A DNA stretch of 64,000 nucleotides from Holophagales bacterium (GTDB lineage: Bacteria > Acidobacteriota > Thermoanaerobaculia > Multivoradales > Multivoraceae), in contig VXVC01000012.1 in assembly GCA_009836625.1 (NCBI GenBank), positions 661,983 to 725,982 on the forward strand. The letters run 5' to 3'. The notes beneath the pieces were generated by a model. That model saw only the letters and a program-made list of their open reading frames with translations. It was not told where the DNA came from and did no database searches. Each line of letters opens with the position of its first letter. The first letter of the stretch is position 1. This document shows positions 48,474 to 58,083 of the stretch, piece by piece. Position numbers and translations under genes: made by a program.

Positions 48474-49979
48474 CTACGTCTGCGGCCGAATGTCGAACGC
48501 GACGGCTTCGCGCTCGTTGCGCACCAGCAGGATGCCCTCGGCGATCGCCGGGTTGTTCCAGGTGCGTCCCGAGACGGCTGGCAGCGCGGCAACTTCCTGG
48601 TGGCTTTCCGGTGTCGCACGCACCAGGACGAGCTGACCCCGTTCCGTGGTGATCAGCAGGTGGCCTGAGGCGAGCAGAAGCTGGCCGTGGCCGTAGCGGC
48701 CGCCCTTCCACATGCGGTCGCCAGTTTCGGCGTCGACGCAGGCGAGGATGCCGTTGTCCAGCCCGTAGACGTAGCCGTCGTGGAAGACGGAGGTCGAGAA
48801 CGTGTTCTTCATCCGGTTGTTGAACCAGATCTCGCTCACCGACGCGGTGTTCGCTTCGAGATCGGCGTCGACTTCGAGCACCGCGGCACCGTGACCGTAG
48901 CCGGACGACACGAAGATGCGGTTCGGCGCCACCTGGAGCGGCTGCGCGGCGTTGATGCCGTTCATCGTCGCCCAGGGCCTGCTCCAGTAGGTCCCGCTGC
49001 CGTCGGTGGCAATCCCTGTGACCTGATCGGCGCCGATCAGGACGATTTGGGAAAGGCCGTCCAGCGTGAAGACCGTTGGCGCGGTGTAGGCGCCCTGGGC
49101 ATTGAGCGACCGCCATCGAATCGCGCCGGTCTCCAGCTCGTAGGCGATCACGGCGCCGTTCGGGCCACCGGGCGCGGCGAGGACCGCTCCGTCCAGAATC
49201 GCCGGTGACGCCGCCATGCCCCAGGTCAGGTTCGCCGCGCCCGCGTCTCCGAGGATGTTCGTGCGCCAGATCGAAGCGCCGGTCGCGGCGTCGAGCGCCT
49301 GTAGTTCGCCAGTGGCGCCGAGCGCGACCAGGGTGCCCTCGTACAGGGCCGGCGTGGCGCGGGGGCCGTCGCCGCCCATGCTCTCCTCGAAACGGGCGTC
49401 CCAACTCGCGTTCCAGCGTTCCACGCCGGTCAGCAGGTCGTAGGCGGCGACGACCTCCTGCTCTCGCCGCTGCTCGATCGTGTAGGCGAGGCCGTCACCG
49501 ACGACGAAGGATGCGTAGCCGCCGCCGACCGGGACGCGCCAGAGTTCGGGCGGGCCTTCGTTCGGCCAGGCCGTGTTGATTGGCTGGGGATAGCGGCCGT
49601 CCATGTGGAGGCCACGGTAGTAGGGCCAGGAACCGGATGACGGCACTGCGGTGGCCACACCGGGCTCGGGCGTCGCGAACGGTTCGGCTTCGAGAATGGC
49701 CTCGTCCTCGGGTTCATCGGCCACCGACTCGGGTGGCGCGGGGCTGGCAACTGGCGCGATGTCCGGGCTCTGTTCACGGTGCGTCTCGATCGCCCGGTAG
49801 TGGCGGTCCTCGTGGTGAAAGTCGAGCTGCGGCATCAAACCGCCCGTGATCTGAAGGTGCATTCCCGTCGTCAGGTTCAGCACCAGCGCCAGACCGGCGA
49901 GCGCGGCCACTGAGATACCGGTCCACTTCAGGAAGGCGAGAAAGCGGCTTCGTTTTCTGGTCTTGGTCATCGCTGGCAT
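48474..49979 (-). CDS. Membrane-anchored PQQ-like beta-propeller protein
   Basis: 501 residues. A basic N-terminus (MTKTRKRSRFLAFLKW) is followed by one transmembrane helix (TGISVAALAGLALVLNL), a flexible Pro/Glu-rich linker (to about 110), then a propeller with repeated blades: AYDLLTGVERWNASW, ALDAATGASIWRTNI, AYELETGAIRWRSLN, CVDAETGDRMWKGG. These are PQQ-enzyme-like or BamB-like repeats. No catalytic PQQ site could be confirmed, so a scaffold or binding role is possible. ATG 49979 or 49970 may be the true start. Confidence 0.8.
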   Translation of the reverse strand: MPAMTKTRKRSRFLAFLKWTGISVAALAGLALVLNLTTGMHLQITGGLMPQLDFHHEDRHYRAIETHREQSPDIAPVASPAPPESVADEPEDEAILEAEPFATPEPGVATAVPSSGSWPYYRGLHMDGRYPQPINTAWPNEGPPELWRVPVGGGYASFVVGDGLAYTIEQRREQEVVAAYDLLTGVERWNASWDARFEESMGGDGPRATPALYEGTLVALGATGELQALDAATGASIWRTNILGDAGAANLTWGMAASPAILDGAVLAAPGGPNGAVIAYELETGAIRWRSLNAQGAYTAPTVFTLDGLSQIVLIGADQVTGIATDGSGTYWSRPWATMNGINAAQPLQVAPNRIFVSSGYGHGAAVLEVDADLEANTASVSEIWFNNRMKNTFSTSVFHDGYVYGLDNGILACVDAETGDRMWKGGRYGHGQLLLASGHLLITTERGQLVLVRATPESHQEVAALPAVSGRTWNNPAIAEGILLVRNEREAVAFDIRPQT

Positions 49980-50026
49980 CCTATTCCCTGGCGGTGCGGA
50001 CGTCGCTGTTACTCTGCCGTCCCTCT

Positions 50027-51184
50027 GTGAAGGCCCCCACGGTCCATCTTCGCTTCTCGCCCGCGGCTCTGCCGGAAGCGGCCGAAAGCCTCCGTTCCAA
50101 GGTTCGGGAGCTACTCGAAGAGACGCGCGCCGGGGGCGTCTGGTTAGCGGACGGACTCTCCTGGTGGGGCCGCAACCCGGCGCTCAGCCGCGCGCTGGGC
50201 GCTGCCGGCTTCATCGGCATGACCTGGCCGCGCCAGTACGGCGGCTCCGAGCGGAGCTACCTGGAGCGCTACGTGGTCACCGAGGAACTGCTGGCGGCCT
50301 GCGCGCCGACCGCCTTCCACTGGTTCGCGGACCGCCAGATCGGCCCGAGCATCCTGCGCTACGGCACGGAGGAGCAGAAGCAGCGCTTCCTGCCGCCGAT
50401 CGCCCGCGGCGAGCTCTCGTTCGCCGTGGGCATGAGCGAGCCGGACTCCGGTTCCGACCTGGCCTCGATCCGCACCCGTGCCGAGCGCACGGACGGCGGC
50501 TGGCGCCTCAACGGCTCGAAGATCTGGACCTCCTACGCGCACGAGGCCGAGTACTGCGTCGCCCTGGTGCGCACGGAACCGAAGTCGGACAAGCGGCACG
50601 CCGGCATGAGCCAGGTCATCGTCGACCTGAAGAACTCGGACGGGATCACGGTGCGGCCGATCATCGACCTCCCGGGCCGCCACGACTTCAATGAGGTCTT
50701 CTTCGAGGACGCCTTCGTGCCGGACGACTGCCTGCTCGGCAATCCCGGGGACGGTTGGGCGCAGGTCACGTCGGAGCTGGCCTACGAACGAAGCGGTTCG
50801 GAGCGCTTCCTGACGAACTTCCATCTGCTGCGCGCACTGGTCGACGCGCTGGATTGGAGCGCGTCGCCGGGGGCGCAGCGCGAGGTCGGGCGGCTCGTCA
50901 GCCGGCTCTGGGCGCTGCGCGCCGCCTCGGTTTCGGTTGCCGCGGCGCTCCAGGCCGGCGAGACGCCGAACGTGGAGTCGGCCTTGGTCAAGGACCTGGG
51001 CACCAACTTCCAGCAGGAAGTGCCGGAGATCGTCCGCCGCGTCGTGGCCGATGAAGGGGTTGCCGACGAGGTGGTCCTCGACATCCTGCGTCAGGTCGTC
51101 CTGGCCGCGCCCTCGTACACGATCCAGGGCGGCGCGACGGAGATCCTCCGCGGCATCGTCGCCCGGGGATTGAGACTGCGATGA
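50027..51184 (+). CDS. Acyl-CoA dehydrogenase, large subunit-like
   Basis: 385 residues from GTG 50027. FAD/acyl-CoA dehydrogenase motifs: FAVGMSEPDSGSDLASIRTRAE, WRLNGSKIWTSYAHEA, and the C-terminal QGGATEILRGIVARGLRL. It introduces a double bond into an acyl-CoA. ATGA overlap with the next gene suggests a heteromeric alpha2-beta2 enzyme like those in sterol side-chain degradation. Codons upstream from 49994 are also open, but the conserved part begins at 50027. Confidence 0.9.
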   Translation: MKAPTVHLRFSPAALPEAAESLRSKVRELLEETRAGGVWLADGLSWWGRNPALSRALGAAGFIGMTWPRQYGGSERSYLERYVVTEELLAACAPTAFHWFADRQIGPSILRYGTEEQKQRFLPPIARGELSFAVGMSEPDSGSDLASIRTRAERTDGGWRLNGSKIWTSYAHEAEYCVALVRTEPKSDKRHAGMSQVIVDLKNSDGITVRPIIDLPGRHDFNEVFFEDAFVPDDCLLGNPGDGWAQVTSELAYERSGSERFLTNFHLLRALVDALDWSASPGAQREVGRLVSRLWALRAASVSVAAALQAGETPNVESALVKDLGTNFQQEVPEIVRRVVADEGVADEVVLDILRQVVLAAPSYTIQGGATEILRGIVARGLRLR

Positions 51185-52209
51185 GCGAAATGAGGCAGCT
51201 CCTCTTGGATACGGCCGTGCGCCTGTTCGAGGCCGCGTCGGAGGACGAAGTCTTCGAGGCGGTCGAGGAAGGTTGCTTCCCGGAGAGCCACTGGCGGGCG
51301 ATCGAGGACAACGGCCTGGTCGACATGCTGCTGCCCGAAGAAGCCGCGGGCGCCGGCGTCGACTTCGGCGACGCGATGGCCGTGGCGCGGACCGCCGGCG
51401 CCTTTGCGCTGCCGTTGCCCCTGGTCGAGACGATGATCGGCCGATGGCTGCTCGCCGATGCGGGGCTTTCAGCGCCTCCCGGACCGTTGGGTCTCGTCAC
51501 CGGCGCCGGTGTGAGCGAAGTGCTTTGGCCGGCCGAGCTTGGTGGGCTGGTGATCGCGGACGGAGAAGGCGCGGTGGGCTGGGTCGCTGCCGGCGAGGTC
51601 GACTTCGACAGCAGCACCAACAGCGCCGGCGAACCGGTGGGGCGGTGGAGCGCACTGCCGCCGATTCCGCCAGGGCAGTCGAGCAGCCTGGGTTCAGGGC
51701 CGCCTGCTTCGGTCCAGATGGGCGCCGCCCGCAGCGCGATGATCGCCGGCGCCACGGAGCGCATCCTCGATCTGACGATCGAGCACGTTCAGGGACGGGT
51801 CCAGTTCGGGCGGCCGCTGGCCCGCTTCCAGGCAGTGCAACAGTTGGTGGCGATCATGGCCAGCCATGCGGCCGTGGTGGGCGTCGCCTCGGATACGGCA
51901 GTTCTGGCGGTCGAGTCGACTCACGGGGAGGGGGACAGGAACGCCGCGTTCGCCGTAGCCTGTGCCAAGGCCCGCGCCAGTGAGGCCTGCTACGAGGTCA
52001 CCCGTATCGCGCACCAGCTCCACGGCGCGATTGGCTACACGCGCGAGCACGACCTGCACCGCTTCACCCGCCGGCTCTGGGCCTGGCGGGACGCCGACGG
52101 GGACGAGGGCTACTGGCAGCAGCGGGTCGGCGAGATGGCGCTTCGCTCGGGTGGGGCCGGCCTGTGGCCGCTGCTCGTCGGGGCCCGGAGTGCAGGCTTG
52201 GAGCGATAG
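51181..52209 (+). CDS. Acyl-CoA dehydrogenase, small subunit-like
   Basis: 342 residues. ATG 51181 overlaps the previous stop. Acyl-CoA dehydrogenase helices are recognisable (LLLPEEAAGAGVDFGDAMAVART; RVQFGRPLARFQAVQQLVA; HQLHGAIGYTREHDLHRFTRRLW). The middle beta domain is shortened compared with the partner. The shape fits the minor subunit of paired dehydrogenases known from sterol and branched-chain degradation. The substrate is unknown. Confidence 0.87.
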   Translation: MSEMRQLLLDTAVRLFEAASEDEVFEAVEEGCFPESHWRAIEDNGLVDMLLPEEAAGAGVDFGDAMAVARTAGAFALPLPLVETMIGRWLLADAGLSAPPGPLGLVTGAGVSEVLWPAELGGLVIADGEGAVGWVAAGEVDFDSSTNSAGEPVGRWSALPPIPPGQSSSLGSGPPASVQMGAARSAMIAGATERILDLTIEHVQGRVQFGRPLARFQAVQQLVAIMASHAAVVGVASDTAVLAVESTHGEGDRNAAFAVACAKARASEACYEVTRIAHQLHGAIGYTREHDLHRFTRRLWAWRDADGDEGYWQQRVGEMALRSGGAGLWPLLVGARSAGLER

Positions 52210-52239
52210 GCTCCGGCTTTTACCGAGCCAGCCGTTTCG

Positions 52240-52653
52240 ATGTCGCTGACCTTCGAGCACGTCCACATCATCTGCGAGGACCCGCGCGCTTCTGCGCGCT
52301 GGTATCGCGACATGCTCGGCGCCACGATCGCGGGCGAGCACGAAGTCCGCGGCGCGGCCCAGATTCGGGTGGAAGTGGGCGGCGTGCTGGTCCTTCTGCG
52401 CGGCCAGCGGCCTGGAGAGACGCCGGTGTCGACCCGGCCGATGCGGGAGCACGAGGGCTACTCCAGTCACGACGAGTGGGGCACGGATCACTTCGGCTTC
52501 ACCTACCGCGGGGACTTGCTGGCGTACTGCGAGGAACTGCGGGGCAAGGGCGCGGAGTTCGCAGTCGAGCCCTGGGAGTTCGCGCCCGGCGTGTTGCTCT
52601 GCTACCTCGCGGCGCCCGACAACGTGAGCATCGAACTGGTACAGGTGAAGTAG
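52240..52653 (+). CDS. VOC/glyoxalase-fold protein
   Basis: 137 residues with one VOC module pair: FEHVHIICEDPRASARWYRDMLG, DHFGFTYRGDLLAYCEELRGKGAEF, and the terminal NVSIELVQVK. Metal ligands are expected at His7 or His9, the His of DHFGF and the Glu of IELVQ. It could isomerise or cleave a small hydroxy- or oxo-substrate in the pathway of its neighbours. Starts 30 bases after the dehydrogenase pair. Confidence 0.85.
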   Translation: MSLTFEHVHIICEDPRASARWYRDMLGATIAGEHEVRGAAQIRVEVGGVLVLLRGQRPGETPVSTRPMREHEGYSSHDEWGTDHFGFTYRGDLLAYCEELRGKGAEFAVEPWEFAPGVLLCYLAAPDNVSIELVQVK

Positions 52654-52669
52654 ACACAGGGAGAAGTTG

Positions 52670-53512
52670 ATGGACCAGTCGAACGGGAACGGGCCTTACG
52701 TTGGAAAGCGGCTCAGCAACGGGACCTTCGTCGTCGACGACGCCGTGCTCGCGGACTACTACGGCGGCCTGGAACTCGAGTCGCCGAGTTCCGGCCTGTT
52801 GCCCTCCACGATCGCGAGCGGCCCGGATGGCGACTACTTCCGCGAGGTCGCCTTCGCCAACCAGACCGGCCATCTCTGGATGCGGGAGGAATGGGCGCTT
52901 TCGGCGCCGATGAAGGCGGACACCGTCTACAGCGTCGAGGGCGACATCTGCGACATCTACGACCGGCGCAACCGCGTCGTCGTGGACTACCGGGTCCGAC
53001 TCAGGGACGGTGACGGCCGGCAGGTTCTGGAGACCCACCATCACCAGAGCTTCCTGCGCGACCAGGAGTACACCGGGGACGTCGACCTGCGCGATCCGCG
53101 AAAGAAGCCGGGGGCGCGACGCTTCGACGTGCCGGAGGGTGAACGGTTCGGCGGCCTCGAGCGCACGATCTCACTGGAGATGTGCGGCCAGTTCTTTCAC
53201 GGCAACGCGAACTACCACACCGACAGGGAAGCGTCCCGCGAACTCGGCTTCCGGGACGTCGTGGTCGGCGGCCGGATGACGATGGGCTACGTCGGCCACA
53301 TTCTCGAAGAGCGATTCGGCGAGGCATGGTGGCGGAGCGGCTCCTTCGACCTCAAGTTCACGAACCCGGTCTGGCCCGGGGACACGATCACCGTCAACGG
53401 CGTCGTGACCGGCCCGGATCCGGACGACTCAGAACGCACCGCGGCGTTCGTCTGGATCGCCAAGGCGGACGGCACGGTCGCGCTCATCGCCCGGGCCGGC
53501 GTCGCAGCGTGA
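52670..53512 (+). CDS. MaoC-like hotdog-fold dehydratase
   Basis: 280 residues from ATG 52670, preceded by GGGAGAAG. The C-terminal half has MaoC features: ISLEMCGQFFHGNANYHTDREASRELGFRDVVVGG, GYVGHILEE and DLKFTNPVWPGDTITVNG. The N-terminal half (YFREVAFANQTGHLWMREEW) is a second hotdog. It would hydrate an enoyl-CoA, the step after the acyl-CoA dehydrogenases upstream. The usual catalytic Asp/His pair appears as YHTDREAS. Confidence 0.83.
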   Translation: MDQSNGNGPYVGKRLSNGTFVVDDAVLADYYGGLELESPSSGLLPSTIASGPDGDYFREVAFANQTGHLWMREEWALSAPMKADTVYSVEGDICDIYDRRNRVVVDYRVRLRDGDGRQVLETHHHQSFLRDQEYTGDVDLRDPRKKPGARRFDVPEGERFGGLERTISLEMCGQFFHGNANYHTDREASRELGFRDVVVGGRMTMGYVGHILEERFGEAWWRSGSFDLKFTNPVWPGDTITVNGVVTGPDPDDSERTAAFVWIAKADGTVALIARAGVAA

Positions 53513-53541
53513 CTTCGACACATCTCCGTACGGGAGCACCA

Positions 53542-55023
53542 ATGACGACCCGACGTCTCGCCCTTGCCCTGCTGCTGCTCGTTGTTGCGGCACCGCCTCT
53601 TGCCGCGAACGACACCGACCGCGACTGTCGCGGTCTGGTCGGCCTGACCGACCTCGACCACGCGGTCGAGCCCGGGCTGCGAGTCGCGGCTTCGAAAGGT
53701 GTGCCGGCCCACTGTCGCGTGCGCGGCGTCGTCAACCGGGCGATCCGCTTCGAGGTCACGCTTCCCGATGACTGGAATGGCCGGATGATGTTCAGCACGG
53801 TCGGCGGCGCCGCCGGGTTCATCGGCGACACGACGAGCCTGCTCGGCCGCGGTTTCGCGATGGCATCGACCGACACCGGCCACGAGGGCCAGGACCGGGA
53901 CTACGTGCGGCAGCCCGAGGCCCTGCTCGACTACGCCTACCGCGGCGTGCATCTCGCGACCGCGGCAGCCAAGCGGGTGATCCAGCGCTACTACGGCCGC
54001 GAGATCGACTACTCTTACGTCAAGGGCTGCTCGAACGGCGGGCGGGCCGCGATGCTCGAGGCGACCCGCTTTCCGGACGACTACGACGGCGTCCTGGCCG
54101 GAGCGCCGGCCTTCCGCTTCCAGGAGTTCGTGCCGTGGATGATCGGCGGAGCGCGCCTGCAGGCGAAGCACCCTCTGACCGCGGAGTCGTTCCAGTTGCT
54201 CGGCAAGGCGTCGCGCGAGGCGTGCGACGCGCTGGACGGAGTCGAGGACGGCGTGATCGACGATCCGACAAAGTGCACCGCCGACGTCTTCGATCTGAAC
54301 GCCCTGCAGTGCCCGCCGGACTCGACCAGGAACTGCCTCACCGCGGGCCAGCTCCAGACCGCCCGCTACATGTACGCGGACGTCGTGGACGCGGACGGCA
54401 ACGTCCTTTCACCGGGGGTGCCGCCGGGCGCCGAGGACGCCGGCGACTGGGCAACCTGGATGCTGCCGACCGCCCGGCGCGGGGCTCCGGACCAGTCCTT
54501 GATCGACGGCATGGACGTGCTGCTCGAGGCCCTGATGCGCTTCGAGCCGGACTTCGATGTCGAGACGTTCGACCCGGTCGCCGACCGGGATCTGCTCGCA
54601 GCCGCCACCGCGCCCCTCGACGTGCTCACGGCCGACCTGTCGGCGTTCCGGGCCCGCGGCGGCAAGTTGCTGATGTACCAGGGCTGGAACGACTATCCGC
54701 TCCGTCCCCAGCGCGCGATCGACTACGTGCGCGACGTGGAGAAGGCCAGCGGCGGTGCCGGCGAGGCGGCAGACTTCTTCCGGCTGTTCATGGTGCCCGG
54801 CATGATCCACTGCTCCCGTGGCCCCGGCGCCTGGGTCGCCGACTATGTCGACCCGCTGGTGGCCTGGACGGAGAAGGGGATAGCGCCGGAGCGGATCGAG
54901 GCGAGTCGCCCGGGACCGGAGCCGGAGTTCACACGGCCGCTCTGTGCTTGGCCGGAGGCGGCGAGGTACAGCGGCGAGGGCGACGTGAACGACGCGGCGA
55001 ACTGGAGTTGCGTCTTACCTTAG
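53542..55023 (+). CDS. Secreted tannase/feruloyl esterase family hydrolase
   Basis: 493 residues from ATG 53542 with a signal peptide (LALALLLLVVAAPPLAAN). The catalytic Ser lies in KGCSNGGRAAML (the Cys-Ser-x-Gly-Gly elbow of the family). Asp and His are expected in YQGWNDYPLRPQRAIDY and in GMIHCSRGPGAW, with a Cys next to each catalytic residue as in family enzymes (CS-D-HC pairing). It cleaves aromatic esters outside the cytoplasm. Independent of the open frame to 53182, which overlaps the MaoC gene. Confidence 0.88.
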   Translation: MTTRRLALALLLLVVAAPPLAANDTDRDCRGLVGLTDLDHAVEPGLRVAASKGVPAHCRVRGVVNRAIRFEVTLPDDWNGRMMFSTVGGAAGFIGDTTSLLGRGFAMASTDTGHEGQDRDYVRQPEALLDYAYRGVHLATAAAKRVIQRYYGREIDYSYVKGCSNGGRAAMLEATRFPDDYDGVLAGAPAFRFQEFVPWMIGGARLQAKHPLTAESFQLLGKASREACDALDGVEDGVIDDPTKCTADVFDLNALQCPPDSTRNCLTAGQLQTARYMYADVVDADGNVLSPGVPPGAEDAGDWATWMLPTARRGAPDQSLIDGMDVLLEALMRFEPDFDVETFDPVADRDLLAAATAPLDVLTADLSAFRARGGKLLMYQGWNDYPLRPQRAIDYVRDVEKASGGAGEAADFFRLFMVPGMIHCSRGPGAWVADYVDPLVAWTEKGIAPERIEASRPGPEPEFTRPLCAWPEAARYSGEGDVNDAANWSCVLP

Positions 55024-55051
55024 GGGAGCCAGCTTGAGGCCGGTTCGCCGC

Positions 55052-57889
55052 CTAGCGATTGCAAACCGGGAAGGCTGTTGCATCGGTTATCGTCGGTGCG
55101 GCCCGACCGGGTTCGTTGTCGTACTCGCGGAGTGTTCCCGTCACCGTGTCCTCCACACGAATGGAGTAGCCTTGGTCCGTCGTGGAGGCACCGTACACCC
55201 AGACGTGACCGTTAAAGGCGCAGCCGTCGAGAACCTTGATCAGCACTTCCCAGTTTTCACGGTCGAAGAAGTAGAACATCCCCGAGTCGTTCGTTCCCGC
55301 GCGAACGACGCGCGCTCTGCTGTGCCTTCCCTCCTCGTTCGCCCAGTAGATTTGGACCGCGTACCGTGAGTCCTGCAGGCATCGCGTGTGCGTATCCGCC
55401 TTGCAAGCTCCAGCGGGGTCGCTTGCTTCGACCAGAAACGTGACGGATGCCAACGATTCGCTCTCGCCACCCTTAACGCGCAAAGTCACCGTGTAAAAGC
55501 CCGGTTCGGACCAGATGTGCTCCACCTCTCGGTCCTGAGAGGTTCTTCCTTCGCCGAATTCCCAGTCACGGCTTTGAACCGTGCCAGAACTTGCGTCCTC
55601 GAACATCACGGGAACATTGGTACGTGCGTGACAAAGGCCCTCGGTGCATACTGCACTTGAAGAGATCGCGGCCGTTGGGGCTTCGTCGACGTGATCCGGG
55701 TCGTCGCCGTCTGGCGGCCCGGGTTCATCTCCTTCGTCGGAATCAGGGCGTTTCACTACCAACTTCCAAGTACTCTCAACGTAGCGACAGGAGACACCCA
55801 CGCCGCAATCGCCGGCGGCTACCATGAGCTTCACTTCGTACTCACCCGGGGAGTAGTAGGTGTAGGCTGCGCTCGGGTCGGTTGACCAGTTGCGGATCCG
55901 ACCGTCTCCGAAGAACCAGAAGTACTTCTCTGCGTTGACCGAGTTTCCGCCGTCAAAGCTGACTGCTGTTCCAATGATTGCTTCCGGCTGCGCCTCGATG
56001 ACCGACGTGAGGGGCGGCGGTCGATGCGTGACTCTCAGATCGTGCGGCTCGGACCGGCCTGTCAGATCATGGTTGTAAACGCGGAACGTATAGGTTCCGT
56101 CCAGGCAGCCGAAAGATGCCCTAACCCCTTGAAAGGAGCGGCTGAAGGGTCTGTGGCCGACACTTGGCGAGCGCTCAAGACCACCGAAGTAAAACGGTGG
56201 GCCGTATATTTGGACTTCTTTGCTGTAGTCCGAAGTCGAATTCTCGTCGAACACGACCTTCACCAATCGACACCAGGGGTTGTTCGCGGCTACGCCTGGA
56301 ACCGCAGCTATCTCCAGCGTGGCATCCGTGGGGCGGGGCGGCTCGGCGCCCGGTATCGTGAACCAGGTCTGGTCCTCCTTAAAGGGGTCATCGTAGTTGT
56401 CGCTGATGCTGCGAACGCCTACGATGTGGCGGCCCGGAGACAGACCGCGAATCAGTACCTCTCGCTCGTTCTCAGCAAGGAGTCTTGTGATCTGGGCGTC
56501 TGGGTTGCGGAAGGGCTGAACGCGCACGACGAAGCCGGTTTCGTCATCCGAGTTGTCCACCCACGACACACGGAGCGTGGTTCCCGTGAGGCTCGCGGCA
56601 ACGTGTGAAGGGGGCAGGGGTGCATTGTCATCTTCGATGCTCTGCGCGGCTCGGACCCCAATGGTGTACTGGAACGCACGCTCGTTCTCCCGCTGGTCGC
56701 TAACGCCGAGCTTTACGTCTTCCTGACCGCGATAGAGACGCACCGGCTCGACCCTAGCCGTGGAGAATATGGGTTCTTGCCACCGAGAGTAGGACACTGC
56801 GGTGCCGTAGGTGCCGATAACGCCGTCGGGCGACGGTCGCGCGTTCTCATCCCAGCTGTGAGCGTACGCGTAGGTCTGCCACCTTGGGCAGCGACCTTGG
56901 TCCGCACAAGCGACTGCGTCGGCCCTGTCCCAGCAATTGACGCCGGGCTGATGGGTCCCCCCCAGATTGTGACCGAGCTCGTGGGCGAACATCTCTAGAA
57001 AGCGCTGGTGGGAGGTACTGATAGTGCCGAACAACTCGGCTTCGCCTCCGGCGAACTCCCGTAGCACTTGCGGTGCGTGCATTAGATGCACGATGTCGGC
57101 GTTGTGGGCACGGCGGAGCAGGTCGACTTCACCGCTTCCGAGGAGCCGATGGTAAGGGCTACTGTCGATCTGGTGCTCGCCGTCGGCGTCTACGGTGTTC
57201 AGCCATGACGGTGCCGCCTTGAATACTAGCTCCGGAGGCTGCAAGTTGCTGTTGCGAAAGACGAGACTGATGTGATCGTTTACCAACTGAATGAAAGCCG
57301 ACTTACTACCGCCGTAGTGACGCCTGCTCCACAAGCGGGCTGCGGTCGGCGTATAGAGCACAAGGACCTTGAGGCCATCGTCGGTGTGCCGGGTGCTCCG
57401 GACACCTTGGAGGGAAACCACAGCGGGTTTGTCTCTTACTGTGCATTCCAGGTGCTGGTCCTCGGGCTGGTACAGGACCCCCGAGACTTCGGTTGCTCTG
57501 ATTTCGTAGTGAGCGCCCAGCGGTTCATTGAACTTCCCGGACAGGCGCCCGTCGACGATCGTTAGGACCACGCTGTCGTAGGCGGCCCCGGGAAAGCGGC
57601 CGACCCATGTGGCGTCGCCGTTGCCTCGGTCTCGGAACGTCGTTCTTTCGGCTGTCAGGATCCGACCCTCCGGCGTGGGCAGATCGAGATGCATGGGCCC
57701 GGAACGAACCAGTTCGAGGTCGACACTGACGGCGACCGGCTGTACCGTTGAGGACGTCGTGGCCGCCATCCCGATTCTGGCGGGACCGCTGTGTGACTCC
57801 AGGTCCAAAGTGAGAAGGGATTGGCCGGCTGCACCGGTGGAGAAACCCAAGCCTGCGGTCAACGTCACTAGTGACTTGAGCCAACCCAT
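55052..57889 (-). CDS. Secreted reprolysin-like metalloprotease with FN3 and PKD domains
   Basis: 945 residues, signal peptide MGWLKSLVTLTAGLGFSTGAAG. Zinc motif HELGHNLGGTH (His303, Glu304, His307, His313). Then a fibronectin type III domain (RVSWVDNSDDETGFVVRV), two PKD-type domains (AEKYFWFFGDGRIRNW; SRDWEFGEGRTSQDREVEHIWSEPG) and a C-terminal Cys-containing domain (CKADTHTRCLQDSRYAVQIYW ... LDGCAFNGHVWVYGASTTDQGY). That terminal domain recurs at the ends of secreted proteins in Acidobacteriota-like genomes. Probably degrades extracellular protein. Lower GC than neighbours. Confidence 0.87.
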   Translation of the reverse strand: MGWLKSLVTLTAGLGFSTGAAGQSLLTLDLESHSGPARIGMAATTSSTVQPVAVSVDLELVRSGPMHLDLPTPEGRILTAERTTFRDRGNGDATWVGRFPGAAYDSVVLTIVDGRLSGKFNEPLGAHYEIRATEVSGVLYQPEDQHLECTVRDKPAVVSLQGVRSTRHTDDGLKVLVLYTPTAARLWSRRHYGGSKSAFIQLVNDHISLVFRNSNLQPPELVFKAAPSWLNTVDADGEHQIDSSPYHRLLGSGEVDLLRRAHNADIVHLMHAPQVLREFAGGEAELFGTISTSHQRFLEMFAHELGHNLGGTHQPGVNCWDRADAVACADQGRCPRWQTYAYAHSWDENARPSPDGVIGTYGTAVSYSRWQEPIFSTARVEPVRLYRGQEDVKLGVSDQRENERAFQYTIGVRAAQSIEDDNAPLPPSHVAASLTGTTLRVSWVDNSDDETGFVVRVQPFRNPDAQITRLLAENEREVLIRGLSPGRHIVGVRSISDNYDDPFKEDQTWFTIPGAEPPRPTDATLEIAAVPGVAANNPWCRLVKVVFDENSTSDYSKEVQIYGPPFYFGGLERSPSVGHRPFSRSFQGVRASFGCLDGTYTFRVYNHDLTGRSEPHDLRVTHRPPPLTSVIEAQPEAIIGTAVSFDGGNSVNAEKYFWFFGDGRIRNWSTDPSAAYTYYSPGEYEVKLMVAAGDCGVGVSCRYVESTWKLVVKRPDSDEGDEPGPPDGDDPDHVDEAPTAAISSSAVCTEGLCHARTNVPVMFEDASSGTVQSRDWEFGEGRTSQDREVEHIWSEPGFYTVTLRVKGGESESLASVTFLVEASDPAGACKADTHTRCLQDSRYAVQIYWANEEGRHSRARVVRAGTNDSGMFYFFDRENWEVLIKVLDGCAFNGHVWVYGASTTDQGYSIRVEDTVTGTLREYDNEPGRAAPTITDATAFPVCNR

Positions 57890-58083
57890 GAGACCTCGCG
57901 AGAGATGCGCGAACTTCAGCGGAAGTATGGGAAGCTAGCAGACTCCAATGCGACCCCGGGCCGTCCTGGAGGGTGGTTGCCGCCGCCGGCCGCGCGATGC
58001 TCCCGGCTCGCACCGTGGTCGATAGTAACTGATGCGGTCGGCAGGCGTGCTGCGGTGGAGATGGAGATGAAGAGGAGTGGAGT

